Positions 17,400 through 31,500 of a DNA stretch of 64,000 nt are shown piece by piece (the stretch's first letter is position 1; each line of letters begins with the position of its first letter). Location: positions 34,563,001 to 34,627,000 of the forward strand of contig NC_092580.1 in assembly GCF_037975245.1 (NCBI RefSeq). The letters run 5' to 3'. This stretch comes from Apostichopus japonicus. Its lineage: Eukaryota; Echinodermata; Holothuroidea; Aspidochirotida; Stichopodidae. The translations under genes and the position numbers were made by a program. The notes below the pieces were generated by a model. It was not told the DNA's origin. It did not search any database and worked only from the letters and a program-made list of their open reading frames with translations.

Positions 17400-18490
17400 C
17401 TAACAACCAGTATTATGAGCCTAAGTTGGCCGCGTGTTTTCCCTAACAATCACTATTAGGCTATTCTATACACATGAGCCTAAGCTGTCTACGTAGCTCC
17501 CCCGACAACCATGCTTTAAATATACGAAAAGAGTGCACGAGCTACAACGGACGATTCAATTATTGGATAAACTATGTAATTATTTTCTAAGCTTTGAAGA
17601 TCTTTGGCTCAAGTATCATTCCTTGTTATCGCAATATACCTTATAATAGGTATACTGTATATCATGTAACCAATAAGTGGTAACCTATACTACAGTTGTA
17701 TTTTATAGTGTAATATAATAGAATAAATTAACCTTTATTTCTTGTTACAGTACGTTTCAATTAACTTCATGTTTCCTCAAACTTCCACATGGTGTTCAGT
17801 TACAAATAACATACCTTCATGTCCACCTTTATGACATTATAACTCCGTTCATTAGTATGTAATTGATACGAAGTCTTCTCAGAATGCAGGTGAATTCAAC
17901 ATAAACATACGACCAAACATTATTCACGGTATTAAGTTCAGTCACCGCATGGTGTAATAACACTAAATAACCAAATGCATTGTCTTTATATCTTACCAAT
18001 GTAAAGAACCACAGCTCATTGAATTAACAAAAATATTAATAGTTCGAAAACTGAGGTTCAAACATTTGCTGTTTTGTTTACGTGTAAGTGATCTCGGGTC
18101 AAAAACAGGTCAGCGTTGGCGTTCAATGGTTTATCTGTTTACCACATGGGAGTTCGATGCGCGGGCTTTATTGTAACTTACTACACTGGCTAAGACATCG
18201 AAGCAGTTCTAATGAAACTCCTGTACAGATGCCAAACCTACGAGCTATGGAGATGTTGATACTATTCAGAGCCCAGCACGCCACATGTTTCCTCTCTGCG
18301 GTGAAGATTACATGTCATTGTATTCTTATTTTGATTATTTAAATGTTTGTTTGGAAATATCTGAGCTGAATTTGTTTGACAATTGACAAGAAACATTCCA
18401 ACACCGAGTGTGTACCTTGAATAATTTCAAGAGCGCGAAACCGACGGATGAAACTCGATAATTACTTCGAACGACATGTCCCGATGCATC
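17400..18490. other. intergenic, no gene recognised
   Basis: No supported gene. The 84-residue frame at 18088-18342 has no recognisable features. Confidence 0.5.
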
Positions 18491-18545
18491 GATTGGACAA
18501 CGCAGCTTCGCCTACAAAGGGGAACATGACCTACATATAAAAATG
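18491..18545 (+). promoter_or_regulatory. candidate core promoter (inverted CCAAT, TATA box)
   Basis: ATTGG at 18491-18495 is an inverted CCAAT box and TATAAAAA at 18536-18543 is a good TATA box. A start of transcription about 30 bases further would leave an 80-90-base leader before the ATG at 18651. The spacing is right for a pol II promoter but nothing here proves activity. Confidence 0.4.
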
Positions 18546-18650
18546 AAAGAGAAACCGACAAGAACAAAACAATAAGAACGACCGGTATGAAGGTCAGATT
18601 ATCTGTAAATTAAAAGAGCGCTTAAGAAACAATCGACAAATATTGTCAAA

Positions 18651-18737
18651 ATGAAGGCCTTAAAGAAGCTTCTTTGTTTTGCTACGTTAGTTCTTTGTTT
18701 TTGCTTTGTGGGAGGTGCAGGCCATAATTTCCAGTGA
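18651..18737 (+). CDS. small secreted peptide or first exon (signal peptide)
   Basis: A 28-codon frame, too short for standard ORF lists, begins in a good invertebrate start context (AAAATGAAG). It reads as a textbook signal peptide: a basic start MKALKK, a hydrophobic core LLCFATLVLCFCFV, and a small-residue cleavage site GGA|G, leaving only a few mature residues before TGA at 18735. It may be a complete mini-gene, but more likely it is the first coding exon of a secreted peptide, with a possible donor CCA|GTGAAT at 18734. TATA and CCAAT-like boxes lie at suitable distances upstream. I did not find the downstream exon. A chance signal-like ORF remains possible. Confidence 0.4.
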   Translation: MKALKKLLCFATLVLCFCFVGGAGHNFQ

Positions 18738-18821
18738 ATGAAGTGTAGTGTCTAAAATAATAAATCGACTAGTGTTTTGTTAGGTTTTAGCTAAACAAAT
18801 CATCACTTTTAGAAAACAATA

Positions 18822-18934
<113 letters not shown>

Positions 18935-18989
18935 ATAGGCAATGTTCTGCGTAGCACTGAGAATTCTAGTGGAAAAATATTAAAGTTTG

Positions 18990-21214
<2,225 letters not shown>

Positions 21215-21595
21215 AGGATGAGGTAAGCATACACATCCGAGGATGACGAGGCTAGGAAAACGGGGTTTACAGTGATTCCGAAGATGAGTTTAACAATGAG
21301 CTCCGAGGATGAGTTAAGCAGTCTGTTCCGAGGATGACGAGGCTCAGAGAATGGGGTTGACGGTGATTCCGAGATGTGTTCAGCAATGAGCTCCGAGGAT
21401 GAGTTAAGCAGTCTGTTCCGAGGATGACGAGGCTAGGAGAATGGGGTTGACGGTGATTCCGAGATGTGTTCAGCAATGAGCTCCGAGGATGAGTTAAGCA
21501 GTCTGTTCCGAGGATGACGAGGCTAGGAGAACGGGATTAACGGTGATTAGGAAGATGAGTTTAACAATGAGCTCCGAGGATGAGTTAGCAGTCAG
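21215..21595. repeat. 90-bp minisatellite, about 4 copies
   Basis: The word CAATGAGCTCCGAGGATGAG recurs at about 90-bp spacing. Each unit holds internal half-repeats around TCCGAGGATGA, so the 90-bp unit arose from a shorter one. The repetitive minus-strand frame here is not a gene. Confidence 0.92.
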
Positions 21596-22299
21596 CTCTT
21601 GATATTATTACAAACTTATTTACGTTCAATTATGGACCGGTGAATTATTTACTTTCGAAGATTATTGATAGGACCTCAATAAGGTGAAATAATAAGATGG
21701 GTGTTTCAAAACCTTTACCTTCCGTTGTCACTACTCAATAATGTCTCGATGACACATACTGCTCTAAAGCTGCTAGTGAGGATTGTGTGTTATGTTAGTT
21801 CAGATACAGTTAAATGCTGTTAATAACCTTTGTGAGATCATGCGTACCATTGATCAATATCAACTCTTCTCCATGTAAGGTTAGTTTACATAATATTGTT
21901 CACTAACATGCAAATATAATTCAGTGTTTACAGCCTACATACATGGCATATCATTATTCCAAATTGATGAAGGTACCACACTCAGTGGTCATCTACGTGA
22001 GGGTAGAACACTGCTGGCATTAAAACAAGCAAGTAGCTTGTAAAATATAAATAAAGTAGGTTGCTAAAGCAATCTAAAAATTCACTCTTTACCAAACTAA
22101 ACATACCAACTATAAACACAAACATGCGAATGTTTAGGTGATGACGGAAACAAACGCTCTTCAAGTCAATATACAAACAGGTGCAATGTTTACCTCCACA
22201 GCAGGTTGTCTTAGTTCATAATCTACAGAAGCGTAGAAAGGACATGTCAATTGATGTGTTTAGGAGATGCAACAGTTCTAATCACAGGTGATCAATCCT
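21596..22299. other. intergenic, no gene recognised
   Basis: Nothing recognisable on either strand. Confidence 0.5.
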
Positions 22300-22600
22300 G
22301 AAAATTGATATTTTGACGACCAATACCACTCGTCAAAGTGACAAATATCTTAATTAAAGTTGACGTTTTGGCTAGATGCATCTCGACAAACCGTCAATTT
22401 TTTGTGATTTTTACGAGTTAATACTTTTCGACAAAACGCCAGTTTTCCAATGGTTAACATTTTGACGACTTAATGCATCTCCAAAAAACGTCAACTTTAA
22501 GATGTTTATCATCTTGACGAGTTGATGCATCACGACAAAACGTACATGTTCAGATTTTTGACATTTTAACGATTTAGAATGTCGTCAAAACGTCAATTTA
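22300..22600. repeat. about 60-bp repeat with CGACAAAACGTCAA motifs, about 5 copies
   Basis: Diverged units contain TTTTGACGA and CGACAAAACGTCAA, which are partly self-complementary, so each unit can fold into small hairpins. No coding potential. Confidence 0.8.
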
Positions 22601-25009
22601 AATGTCTCCTATACGCTTCCGTAATAATCAAATATATGCCACATAAACAAGCAATGCTAATCCTAATTAGAGACACACGCAGTAACATATATGTTAACAT
22701 AGTACAATGTCTTATCGTGCTCGGGTGAGTTTTGTTTCATTTTAATCTCTGTCTTTTTTTATGTTACCCGCAAAACGATTGACTGTAATCCGAAAGTATC
22801 GTTGTATTTCCTTGTTTTTCCATGACAAACGGCTATGACGTCATAGTAATAAACAAACAGTTCCACCTGATTAAGTGCAATCTGTTTAGTTTAGCAAAAA
22901 TGTAATGTTAAAATCTGGCTCCATTGTAACATTTTAAGTGAATTAGATGAACGTCACCACTTTATATCTCGCTTCACACGTCAAAAGTTATTTGTAAAAG
23001 CGTATTTTGAAATGGATTCTACCCGGCCGAACCTTCCCCATTGACTTAGAAAAATATATATTTCACTACTTGCCGGTGAAATTAGGGCATATGATCGAAT
23101 CCAAAGATTTATCATTCATTTTGGTCAAATGTCTGTCCTTATTGTAGTACTATTATCGAAATGAACGGGTGATACAAATGCACGGAACTAATGAGCAAAA
23201 GAGCACATATTTTTCTAACATGATATTTGATTCATATCCAGTTTAATTATGCCCTGTTGCTATGGCAACAGCAGATTTTCCAACACTTTGCTTAGATTTC
23301 TCCTCATTGCTATCCACTTCTCCTACAGGCTACCATTAAGTCACGTACAAGTTTTGGAAATGCTGCAGATTTGTAAACTACAATCAAACTTCAATGGTTC
23401 TGTAGTAAATTTATACTTTAAACGAAAGTTGAGGTGAATGATTAATAACGTTAACTTCTTTACGCTGCCTATTATCAAGACAAAGGGTAATTAGCGGACA
23501 AAATGTAAAGGGTTGTTTACATGAGCTATCGGTAATGAGAGTAATATAGCCAGAGCAAAGTATCTCTCTCGTCAGTATAAGATAAATGTATCCTCTGGAG
23601 AAAATCACATCATTAGATTTAATGTTTTCAATTTTCTTTAACAACATCCACTCGTTTCTTCGGGAAAATATGTTTCTATTTATACTTCTTGCGTATGATT
23701 CCTTGGAAACTATTAAGAAAATTGCAACTTTTATTTACTTACATGATACCAGATGATATGTTTTCCCCCCCCCCCCCCCTCCCTTTTTCTATCTTGTTTG
23801 AGTATGTATAGGGAATTGAAACATTTATAAATGTTCTCTGTTGATTAAAAAAATGTTACAAAATATAATATGGAAGGGGAAAAAATACTTGCAATCTCTG
23901 AAAACACATGGACTATTTGATGAAGAATACTGATAACGTTTGTAGATAAACATTGGCAACTCTTTTCAATACATGGATGATTTCCACTCTAATTTATTGT
24001 CATATCGAATCCAGCTTTTGACATGTTGTTGATAACATGCTTGATTTAACTATTTACATTGTTATAAACAAAGTTTCAAAAGACAATAACATCGGCGATG
24101 AATATATCATTTCATATTCTCACAGGGGAAAGAACGTAATGAGGGTTTATTCCAAGGTTAATTTCAAATTACAGAGGGTATATAAGAAAGTTCTGACGAG
24201 TATATCCAAAGGTCAGACCAATGGTATCCCTACTGTGTAATGGGCAAAGATAGGGTATTTTCCCTCTTGGTAGGTTGAACTTTTTGTACATTTAAATATA
24301 TATATATTAAATATATATATATTAACGCAGAGAAACTTAGCATACAACTTGGTTGTCAGCTTTTAATGTCATCCATCATTCATGAACTGAATAAACTTGC
24401 AGTTTTTTCAGCTATCTGTTTATAGTTATCTGTTTGTTTACAGTTATCTGTTTGTTTAAAGTAATCTATTTGTTTACAGATGCTTCGATCTCCTCTTGAT
24501 GCAACTTTCTATGAAGGGGAATGCAGTTCAAAAACAAAACAACTGACTTAGCATCTTGACTGAATGCATGTTTGAACCTCGGTGACCATCAGGATAAACT
24601 AGATCAGACTCTTACAATATGTTATGCATGAATAAAGGGTTGGTTTGGAATGTGTTAATCAGACATATTCAACGACCCACACCACACACAGACCTTCCCT
24701 CCAAACCTATGATGCCTTTCACATGTTTGTGCCCTGTGTGTGTAAACCAAGCATAATTATTATACTTTGTCATTTTCCATGATAGAATAAATGCTTTGAA
24801 TGCTGGATGGGGTCGAAATTTAATTGGGATTCACAAATGGACAGGATTTTCGGGAACCAAAGACTCTTCATTATTAATATTGCACTAGTGAAGACACTTC
24901 CCCTATTAATATGGTGAGGACACTTGTATCAATCCTTATATTGTGATGACAATACGTCCAACTAACATTCAGATTAAAACACTTTCTCTGTTTCTGTTCT
25001 ACATTCAAC
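22601..25009. other. downstream of FBXL13, no gene recognised
   Basis: Holds a poly-C tract near 23765, an AT palindrome near 24295-24325 and a short repeat of GTTATCTGTTTGTTTA at about 24415-24480. The FBXL13 polyadenylation site should lie in the upper part. A minus-strand ATTAAA near 24821-24826 is a possible signal, not a firm one. Confidence 0.45.
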
Positions 25010-25275
25010 TATCTGTATCTTCATTGGTGTTCACATCTGGGTTATTCTCCCTACTTGGCTCATCTTCTGGTTGATCAGAGACAGGACTCACATCTTTCTG
25101 TCCTCCCTTTGTATTCACCTATCGATATCTTCATTGGTGTTCACATCTGGGTTATTCTCCCTACTTGGCTCATCTTCTGGTTGATCAGAGACAGGACTCA
25201 CATCTTTTCGTCCTCCCTTTTGCATTCACCTATCTGTATCTTCATTGGTGTTCACATCTGGGTTAGTCTCCTTTC
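25010..25275 (-). repeat. 110-bp tandem repeat of the FBXL13 C-terminal coding end
   Basis: Three copies spaced 110 and 111 bp (TCATTGGTGT at 25021, 25131 and 25242). The copy nearest the exon is the real end of the FBXL13 reading frame. On the sense strand every copy encodes a PDVNTNED-type acidic tail ending D(T/I)D followed by R or S and then TGA. The second copy stays in frame directly after the real stop, so a single TGA separates it from the protein. Confidence 0.9.
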
Positions 25276-25514
25276 TTTGCACTTCGTCTGGTTTATCAGG
25301 AACATCTTTCTTGCCTTTACTTTCATCATTATCATTTCTCACTTCTCCATCGGTTTGTGTTTGGTCTTTGTCAGTGTCATTTTCAAAGTCTACAAACATG
25401 TTTGACTGTGCAATCAGCTGAAGGTATTCAGGACCCGGTCCAAATGTGTTTGGTATTGGGTCATCATTCCATAAAACAAGCGGAATTTTGCTGCCCAACT
25501 TCTGGAAAGTTTCC
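25226..25514 (-). CDS. FBXL13: FBXL13 exon 18 (last coding exon)
   Basis: Acceptor TTTTGACAG|G at 25515; enters in phase 2 and joins exon 17 to give ITKETFQKLGSKI. It encodes a conserved start with PIPNTFGPGPEYL, then a polar, acidic tail rich in D, K and E ending in TDR and TGA. The final part is the first of three tandem copies that continue into the 3' flank. Confidence 0.88.
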
Positions 25515-28500
25515 CTGTCAAAATAAAGATGTATATCTGAAAATCTCTTATGGCTGTAAATCGTGGCATGCCTCATGTTTCATGATGTTTTTGTGTTTAA
25601 TAGTTAGCACTATAATTAGGATCACTGTAACAATATTCCATGTTTGCTGTGTAATGGTCTGTTTCTTCAATAAAATATACAGAACTTTTTCAAGACAAGC
25701 CTGAAGGGTTTCATATGAGAAGCATCCATAGTCCATACTTTTTTTTCATTGTGTAGGTAAAGTAACAAATGAAATGCTGGTGAAACACTGAAATTACAAA
25801 ATGCCAAACATGCTGTGGTTATTTCAGAACATATCTATTGAATCTGATTAATTACATAAGTAATCCATTTGGGACTTTCCTAATACGTTACATTACCTTT
25901 CCATACTTTCTTGAACCACTTCATATTATTAATAGCAGTGCACATATAGCATCTCAGACTATGTTATATTAATCATAATTACTTCATAACACCATTGCAG
26001 CATAGCATCCATAGTAATTGTATTATATTTGTAATTACTTGAATGTATTAAAATAATAGCATCTATGGCTATGTTATACTATTTGTGCTTACTTTGTAAT
26101 ACCAGTGCAATATAGCATCTTGAGCTTCTTCAATCTTTTACAGCCTTTTCTCAGGAACCTCATGGAATCGTCTCTTATTTTTGGGCAACCAGAAATATCG
26201 AGGCTGAGTAGATTATGACAGACTCCTGACAAATATCGAATGCTCAGGTCAGTCAGCTGAAAGTAATGGAAACAAGTAGTTTGTTCACAGCAAATTTGTT
26301 AGTTCTTCTTCAAATTTCACTGATGATTATAATTGTATTATTCCAAGTATTTCTGTACAAGCATTTCACATTTACCTTTTTATGTTGTATTATGTGTTTC
26401 TTTTCCTCTTCAACACATGCAACATACACGGACACTTAGCATGAGGTACAGCACAACATATACAAGATACACTGCAACTTAGCATAAAGTATACCACACA
26501 CATACAACATATATGGACATTAGCATGTAGTATAGCACAACATATACAGCATACACTGACACTTAGCATGAAGTATACCACAACATACATCATACATGAA
26601 CATTTAGCATGAAGTTAACCACAACATATATAACATACACTGACACTTAGCATGAAGTACACCACAACATATATAATATACACTGACACTTTGCATGAAG
26701 TATACCACAACACATACAATTTACATTGACACTTTGCATGAAGTATACCACAGCATATACAGCATACATGGACATTTAGCATGAAGTATACCACAACACA
26801 TACAACATATTGACACTTACCATGAAGTAAACCACAACATATACAACACACATTACCACTTAGAATGAAGTATGCCACAACACATACAACATACATGTAT
26901 ATGGACACTTAGCGTGAAATTTACCACAACATATACAGCATACTCACTTTGCTACAACCAGCTAAACTGAGAACTGTTAGTCTTCTGCAACAGAAAGCCA
27001 AGTTTTTGATGGCTACATCTGTTAGTTCAGTACAGTGTGAAATGTCTAGTCTCTCAAGATCACGGCACTGCTGAGCAAATTTCTGGACCCCGAGGTCAGT
27101 AATCTGGAAGCATTCTGCAAGAGTCGTATCCCGAAGGCTGACATTATTCCCTAATGCTCCCAATCCCTGCAGCCAAAGAAAAAGTTGAGTGATATTAGTA
27201 GGAAAAGAAAAGCATTTAATATGCCTCTATTGTCACTCCAAGGAACTGAATTGTATAGGTAATTCCCTTTAGATGACTACCACAGAGGGCAAGGTTCCAC
27301 AAAAGAAAAAATAGCAAATTCATGACGCATGTGCCATTCCAAATGATTTGTTGTGTATGAGCATGATCCTGTAGGCATGATGAGACTCAACATCAAACAT
27401 GCCCAGGCTTTCAAACTCCACGCTATATCTGATAAGCTGAGAAGTGTGTGCTAATAACATCATTCTCATATAAAACAATTATTATGTGATATATGTATAA
27501 TATAAAATAAGCTCTGTGTAGCTATATATAGATCTGTATGTAATCTGTAATATACAATCTATGTATAGATCTGTATATTATCTGCTATATCATCTATATA
27601 TAGATCATTATATAATTTTATATAATCTATATATGTTTACTGGAGTGTTAGCTCAGTGGTTAATGCCGGTGCCTTCCAATCATAAGGTCCCCGGTTTGAG
27701 TTACTCCAAGATTAATGTATGTCGTCCAGTTACAGAGTTGTTGACAATTGACAATTCATAATCATGGACGTTAAATATGAACGTAAGAGACTGACTTCGG
27801 TCAGCTTGCGGCTTTGATAAGCCAATGATGGCTTCTTCGCGAGTTCCTGTTTGCAGGAGGATCTAAAATACATACATACATATATAGATATGTATCTACT
27901 ATATATAATCTTTATATATCTCTATAGAATCTGTTATATATAATCTATATATGCTATTATAGATCTGTATATAATCTGATGTAATCTATATATAGATCTG
28001 TATATCATCTGCTATATATATATAATCTGTATATAGATCTGTATATAATCTGTTATATATAATCTATATACAAGCTATTATAGATCTGTATATAATCTGA
28101 TATAATCTATAGATCTGTATATCATCTGCTATAATCTGTTATATATAATCTATATAAGCTATTATAGATCTGTATATAATCTGATATAATCTATAGATCT
28201 GTATATAATCTGTTATATATAATCTATATAATCTATATATAGATCTGTATATAATCTGTATCTGTATAAGGATCTATATAGAATCTGCTATAAATAATCT
28301 ATATATTTATTTGTATATAATATGCTATATAGCATTCACTGATTAATAGCATAGAGAGTGTGCAACAAACATTATATTACTTAATCCGTCTTAAATCTTC
28401 TGGGTATTGGCACATCTAGGAAGCACACTCCACCTGCACTCTCATTATTAAAGTAAGTACTTCATTGATTAATAGCAAAAGAGGGAGTGCAGCAGACATT

Positions 28501-31500
28501 ATCTCAGTCATGCATCAGCACACCCACAGCAGTTTTCCAAGGCCCACAAATGACCCTCAGCCACCTCCAACAATAGAAGTTAACTTGTCTTTATTTCCCT
28601 CACAGATGCAGAGGTGAAACTTCTCTCCAAAGGACACCCACTCCCCCAGCAGTTGACCAAGTAGAACTGAGCCAAGATCTCACTTCTTTCCTAGGACACT
28701 TTTCTGAGAGGTTTGTCTTCATGTTCTAGCTTCTCCCACCGATTCTTTTTTTGGAAGTACCTAGATTCCTCCCAAGAACAGAATTCCTGCGCTGCTCAAT
28801 GTCATATTCAGTTCATCTGAACAGGGAACCACTGTGGATTCAGTGCCTTTCAACCAATCAACCTCATTTACTTAACATGAATGACTAACCTCCCCATCTC
28901 CTCCCACCAATTCCCCTTCCTCCATCTCAACCTCACCTCTCTAATCTCCTTTCTCTCCCTTTCCCCATCCTCCTCCACTGCTAATTTATTCACATTGCTG
29001 CACCTTTCTGAGTTGATCACTCTTACTCTAAGCTTGGCCTTGATACAATACACAGAAATTTGAACAGACTTAATGTACGACGGCTGTGATTAAAAAAATC
29101 CCTCAAATAACAAATATCTGAACAACGCATTATGAAGAAGAACTAGTTCAGGAATTCTGGAACGTTTAACTCTCCTAAAGATTGTAACTTGCAACTTCAC
29201 TGGGAAATTTCCATCTAATTCGCTGTTTTACTTTCAGAAATTTGAACTTCCTCGCTGTAGTGTAGCTTGCTAATGATAGCGTCCCTGCAGCCCCCGAAAC
29301 AAAGTGCCGTGATGATATCACAGAGCTCATCGTTTTCAACTGTTCAAATATATTAGATTAAGTCGGCGCTAGGTTAAAAAATTCTCCTGAATCATAGGAT
29401 AAAAAATCCCTGCACTACGACTGTGGCGATTGTAAAAAGTATGGAGTTTTTGCATAAATATACCCAATAGACTGCCACTAAAAAATTCATTTAATCCTAT
29501 TATCATCCCAGTTTTCATTTAACTTGCCAATCTATATTGTTCAGTTTCTAAGTTAGCTCTCTGTCAATTTGTCTCTTTTAATTGTTTTCCTCTGTCTATT
29601 TTCCTCCAGTAAGCCTCTATTTAAGAAGATTCTGCTACAACACAAAACATTAAGCTGTATGAACTCTATGTGTAAATTATTTATGATTACCAAGCAATGA
29701 TATTTATTTTGAATTGTGTTTACACCGTAGCTTGAAGAAGACTATTACTAATATAGTCATTTCAACCATCCTCTATTTAACTGGCCTTAGAGATACACCA
29801 CTGATATTTATTGCAGCATGCTAGTTCACCTAGCAACCACAACAAATCCCTACTTAATCTCTTGAAGCAGAATATCTACAAATCAGGAATTCAAAGGAAC
29901 TAAAACACAATCTTCAAAGACTTTAAATATTGAGATTAAAGGATCTCCTGTAACCAATTATCAACCAAAATATCCATAAGATGATTATAAATTTTAATTT
30001 ACGAACATCAGTGAGGTAAACAGACTTTGAATATTTAAAGGTCAACATTTATCTCAGTACCATAAGATGATTATAATTTATGAACATCAGTGAGGTAAAC
30101 AGTTGAATATTTAAGGGTCAACATTTATCTCAATACCATAAGATGATAATAATTTATAATTTACCAACATCAGTTAGAGAAATGTTAGTTGATTAAAATT
30201 TATGAACATCAGTGAGGTAAACAGTTGAATATTTAAGGGTAAACAATTATCTCAGTACCATAAGATGATAATAATTAATAATTTACTTTATCAGTGAGGT
30301 AAACAGACTTTGAATATTTAAGGGTCAACATTTATCTCAATACCATAAGATGATAATTTATAATTTTACCAACATCAGTTAGAGAATGTCAGTTGAGTAT
30401 GTAAAGGTCAACATTTAACTCAATATAATGAACACTGAGATTGTGCTGTTTGACTGCTTTAATGAGCTGTTTTAATGAGCTGCTTTGATCAGCTCTTTTA
30501 ATAGCTATAAAATACACTTGTTTTGTGATGGATACATGTACAGCGTTACACATTTATCACGTTCCATCAATGTCAGTGGTGAGAAGAGTATATGAAGCTC
30601 ACAAAACAACAGGACAAACAGGTTTAGAACCTTGATTGTGTTAATAACAGCTGTTTGGGAAAACCCACAATAGATTCAATATGGAAAGTGTATGACAATT
30701 GAACCAACAATAGATTCAATATGGACAGTGTATGCCCATTGAACCCACAATAGATTCAATATGGACAGTCTATGCCAATTGAACCCTGAATAGATTCAAC
30801 ATGGACAGTCTATGCCAATTGAACCCTGCCTGAATAGACTCAACATGGACAGTGTATGCCCATTGAACCCACAATAGATTCAATATGGACAGTGTATGCC
30901 AATTGAACCCTGAATAGACTCAACATGGATAGTGAATGCCAATTGAACCCTAAATAGATTCCATATGGACAGTGTATGCCAATTGAACCCTGAATAGACT
31001 CAACATGGACAGTGTATGCCAATTGAACCCTGAATAGACTCAACATGGACAGTCTATGCCAATTGAACCCTGCCTGAATAGACTCAACATGGACAGTGTA
31101 TGCCCATTGAACCCACAATAGATTCAATATGGACAGTGTATGCCAATTGAACCCTGAATAGACTCAACATGGACAGTGAATGCCAATTGAACCCTAAATA
31201 GATTCCATATGGACAGTGTATGCCAATTGAACCCTGAATAGACTCAACATGGACAGTGTATGCCAATTGAACCCTGAATAGACTCAACATGGACAGTGTA
31301 TGCCAATTGAACCCTGAATAGACTCAACATGGACAGTGAATGCCAATTGAACCCACAATAGATTCAAAATGGACTGTCTATGCCAATTGAACCCTGAATA
31401 GATTCCATATGGACAGAGTATGCAAATTGAAAGTAAACAACTAGCAGTATAATCTTTCCATGGATAAGTTAAGCCTAATAAATGATAAAGTCCTGGTGGG

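Noticed and set aside
25055-25704. Two plus-strand frames of about 115 codons opposite the last FBXL13 exons
   Set aside because: Shadows of the coding strand and of the 110-bp repeat.
27642-27708. Functional tRNA-Gly gene
   Set aside because: Acceptor and D-stem mismatches and a variant B-box; the attached body and tail make a SINE the better reading.
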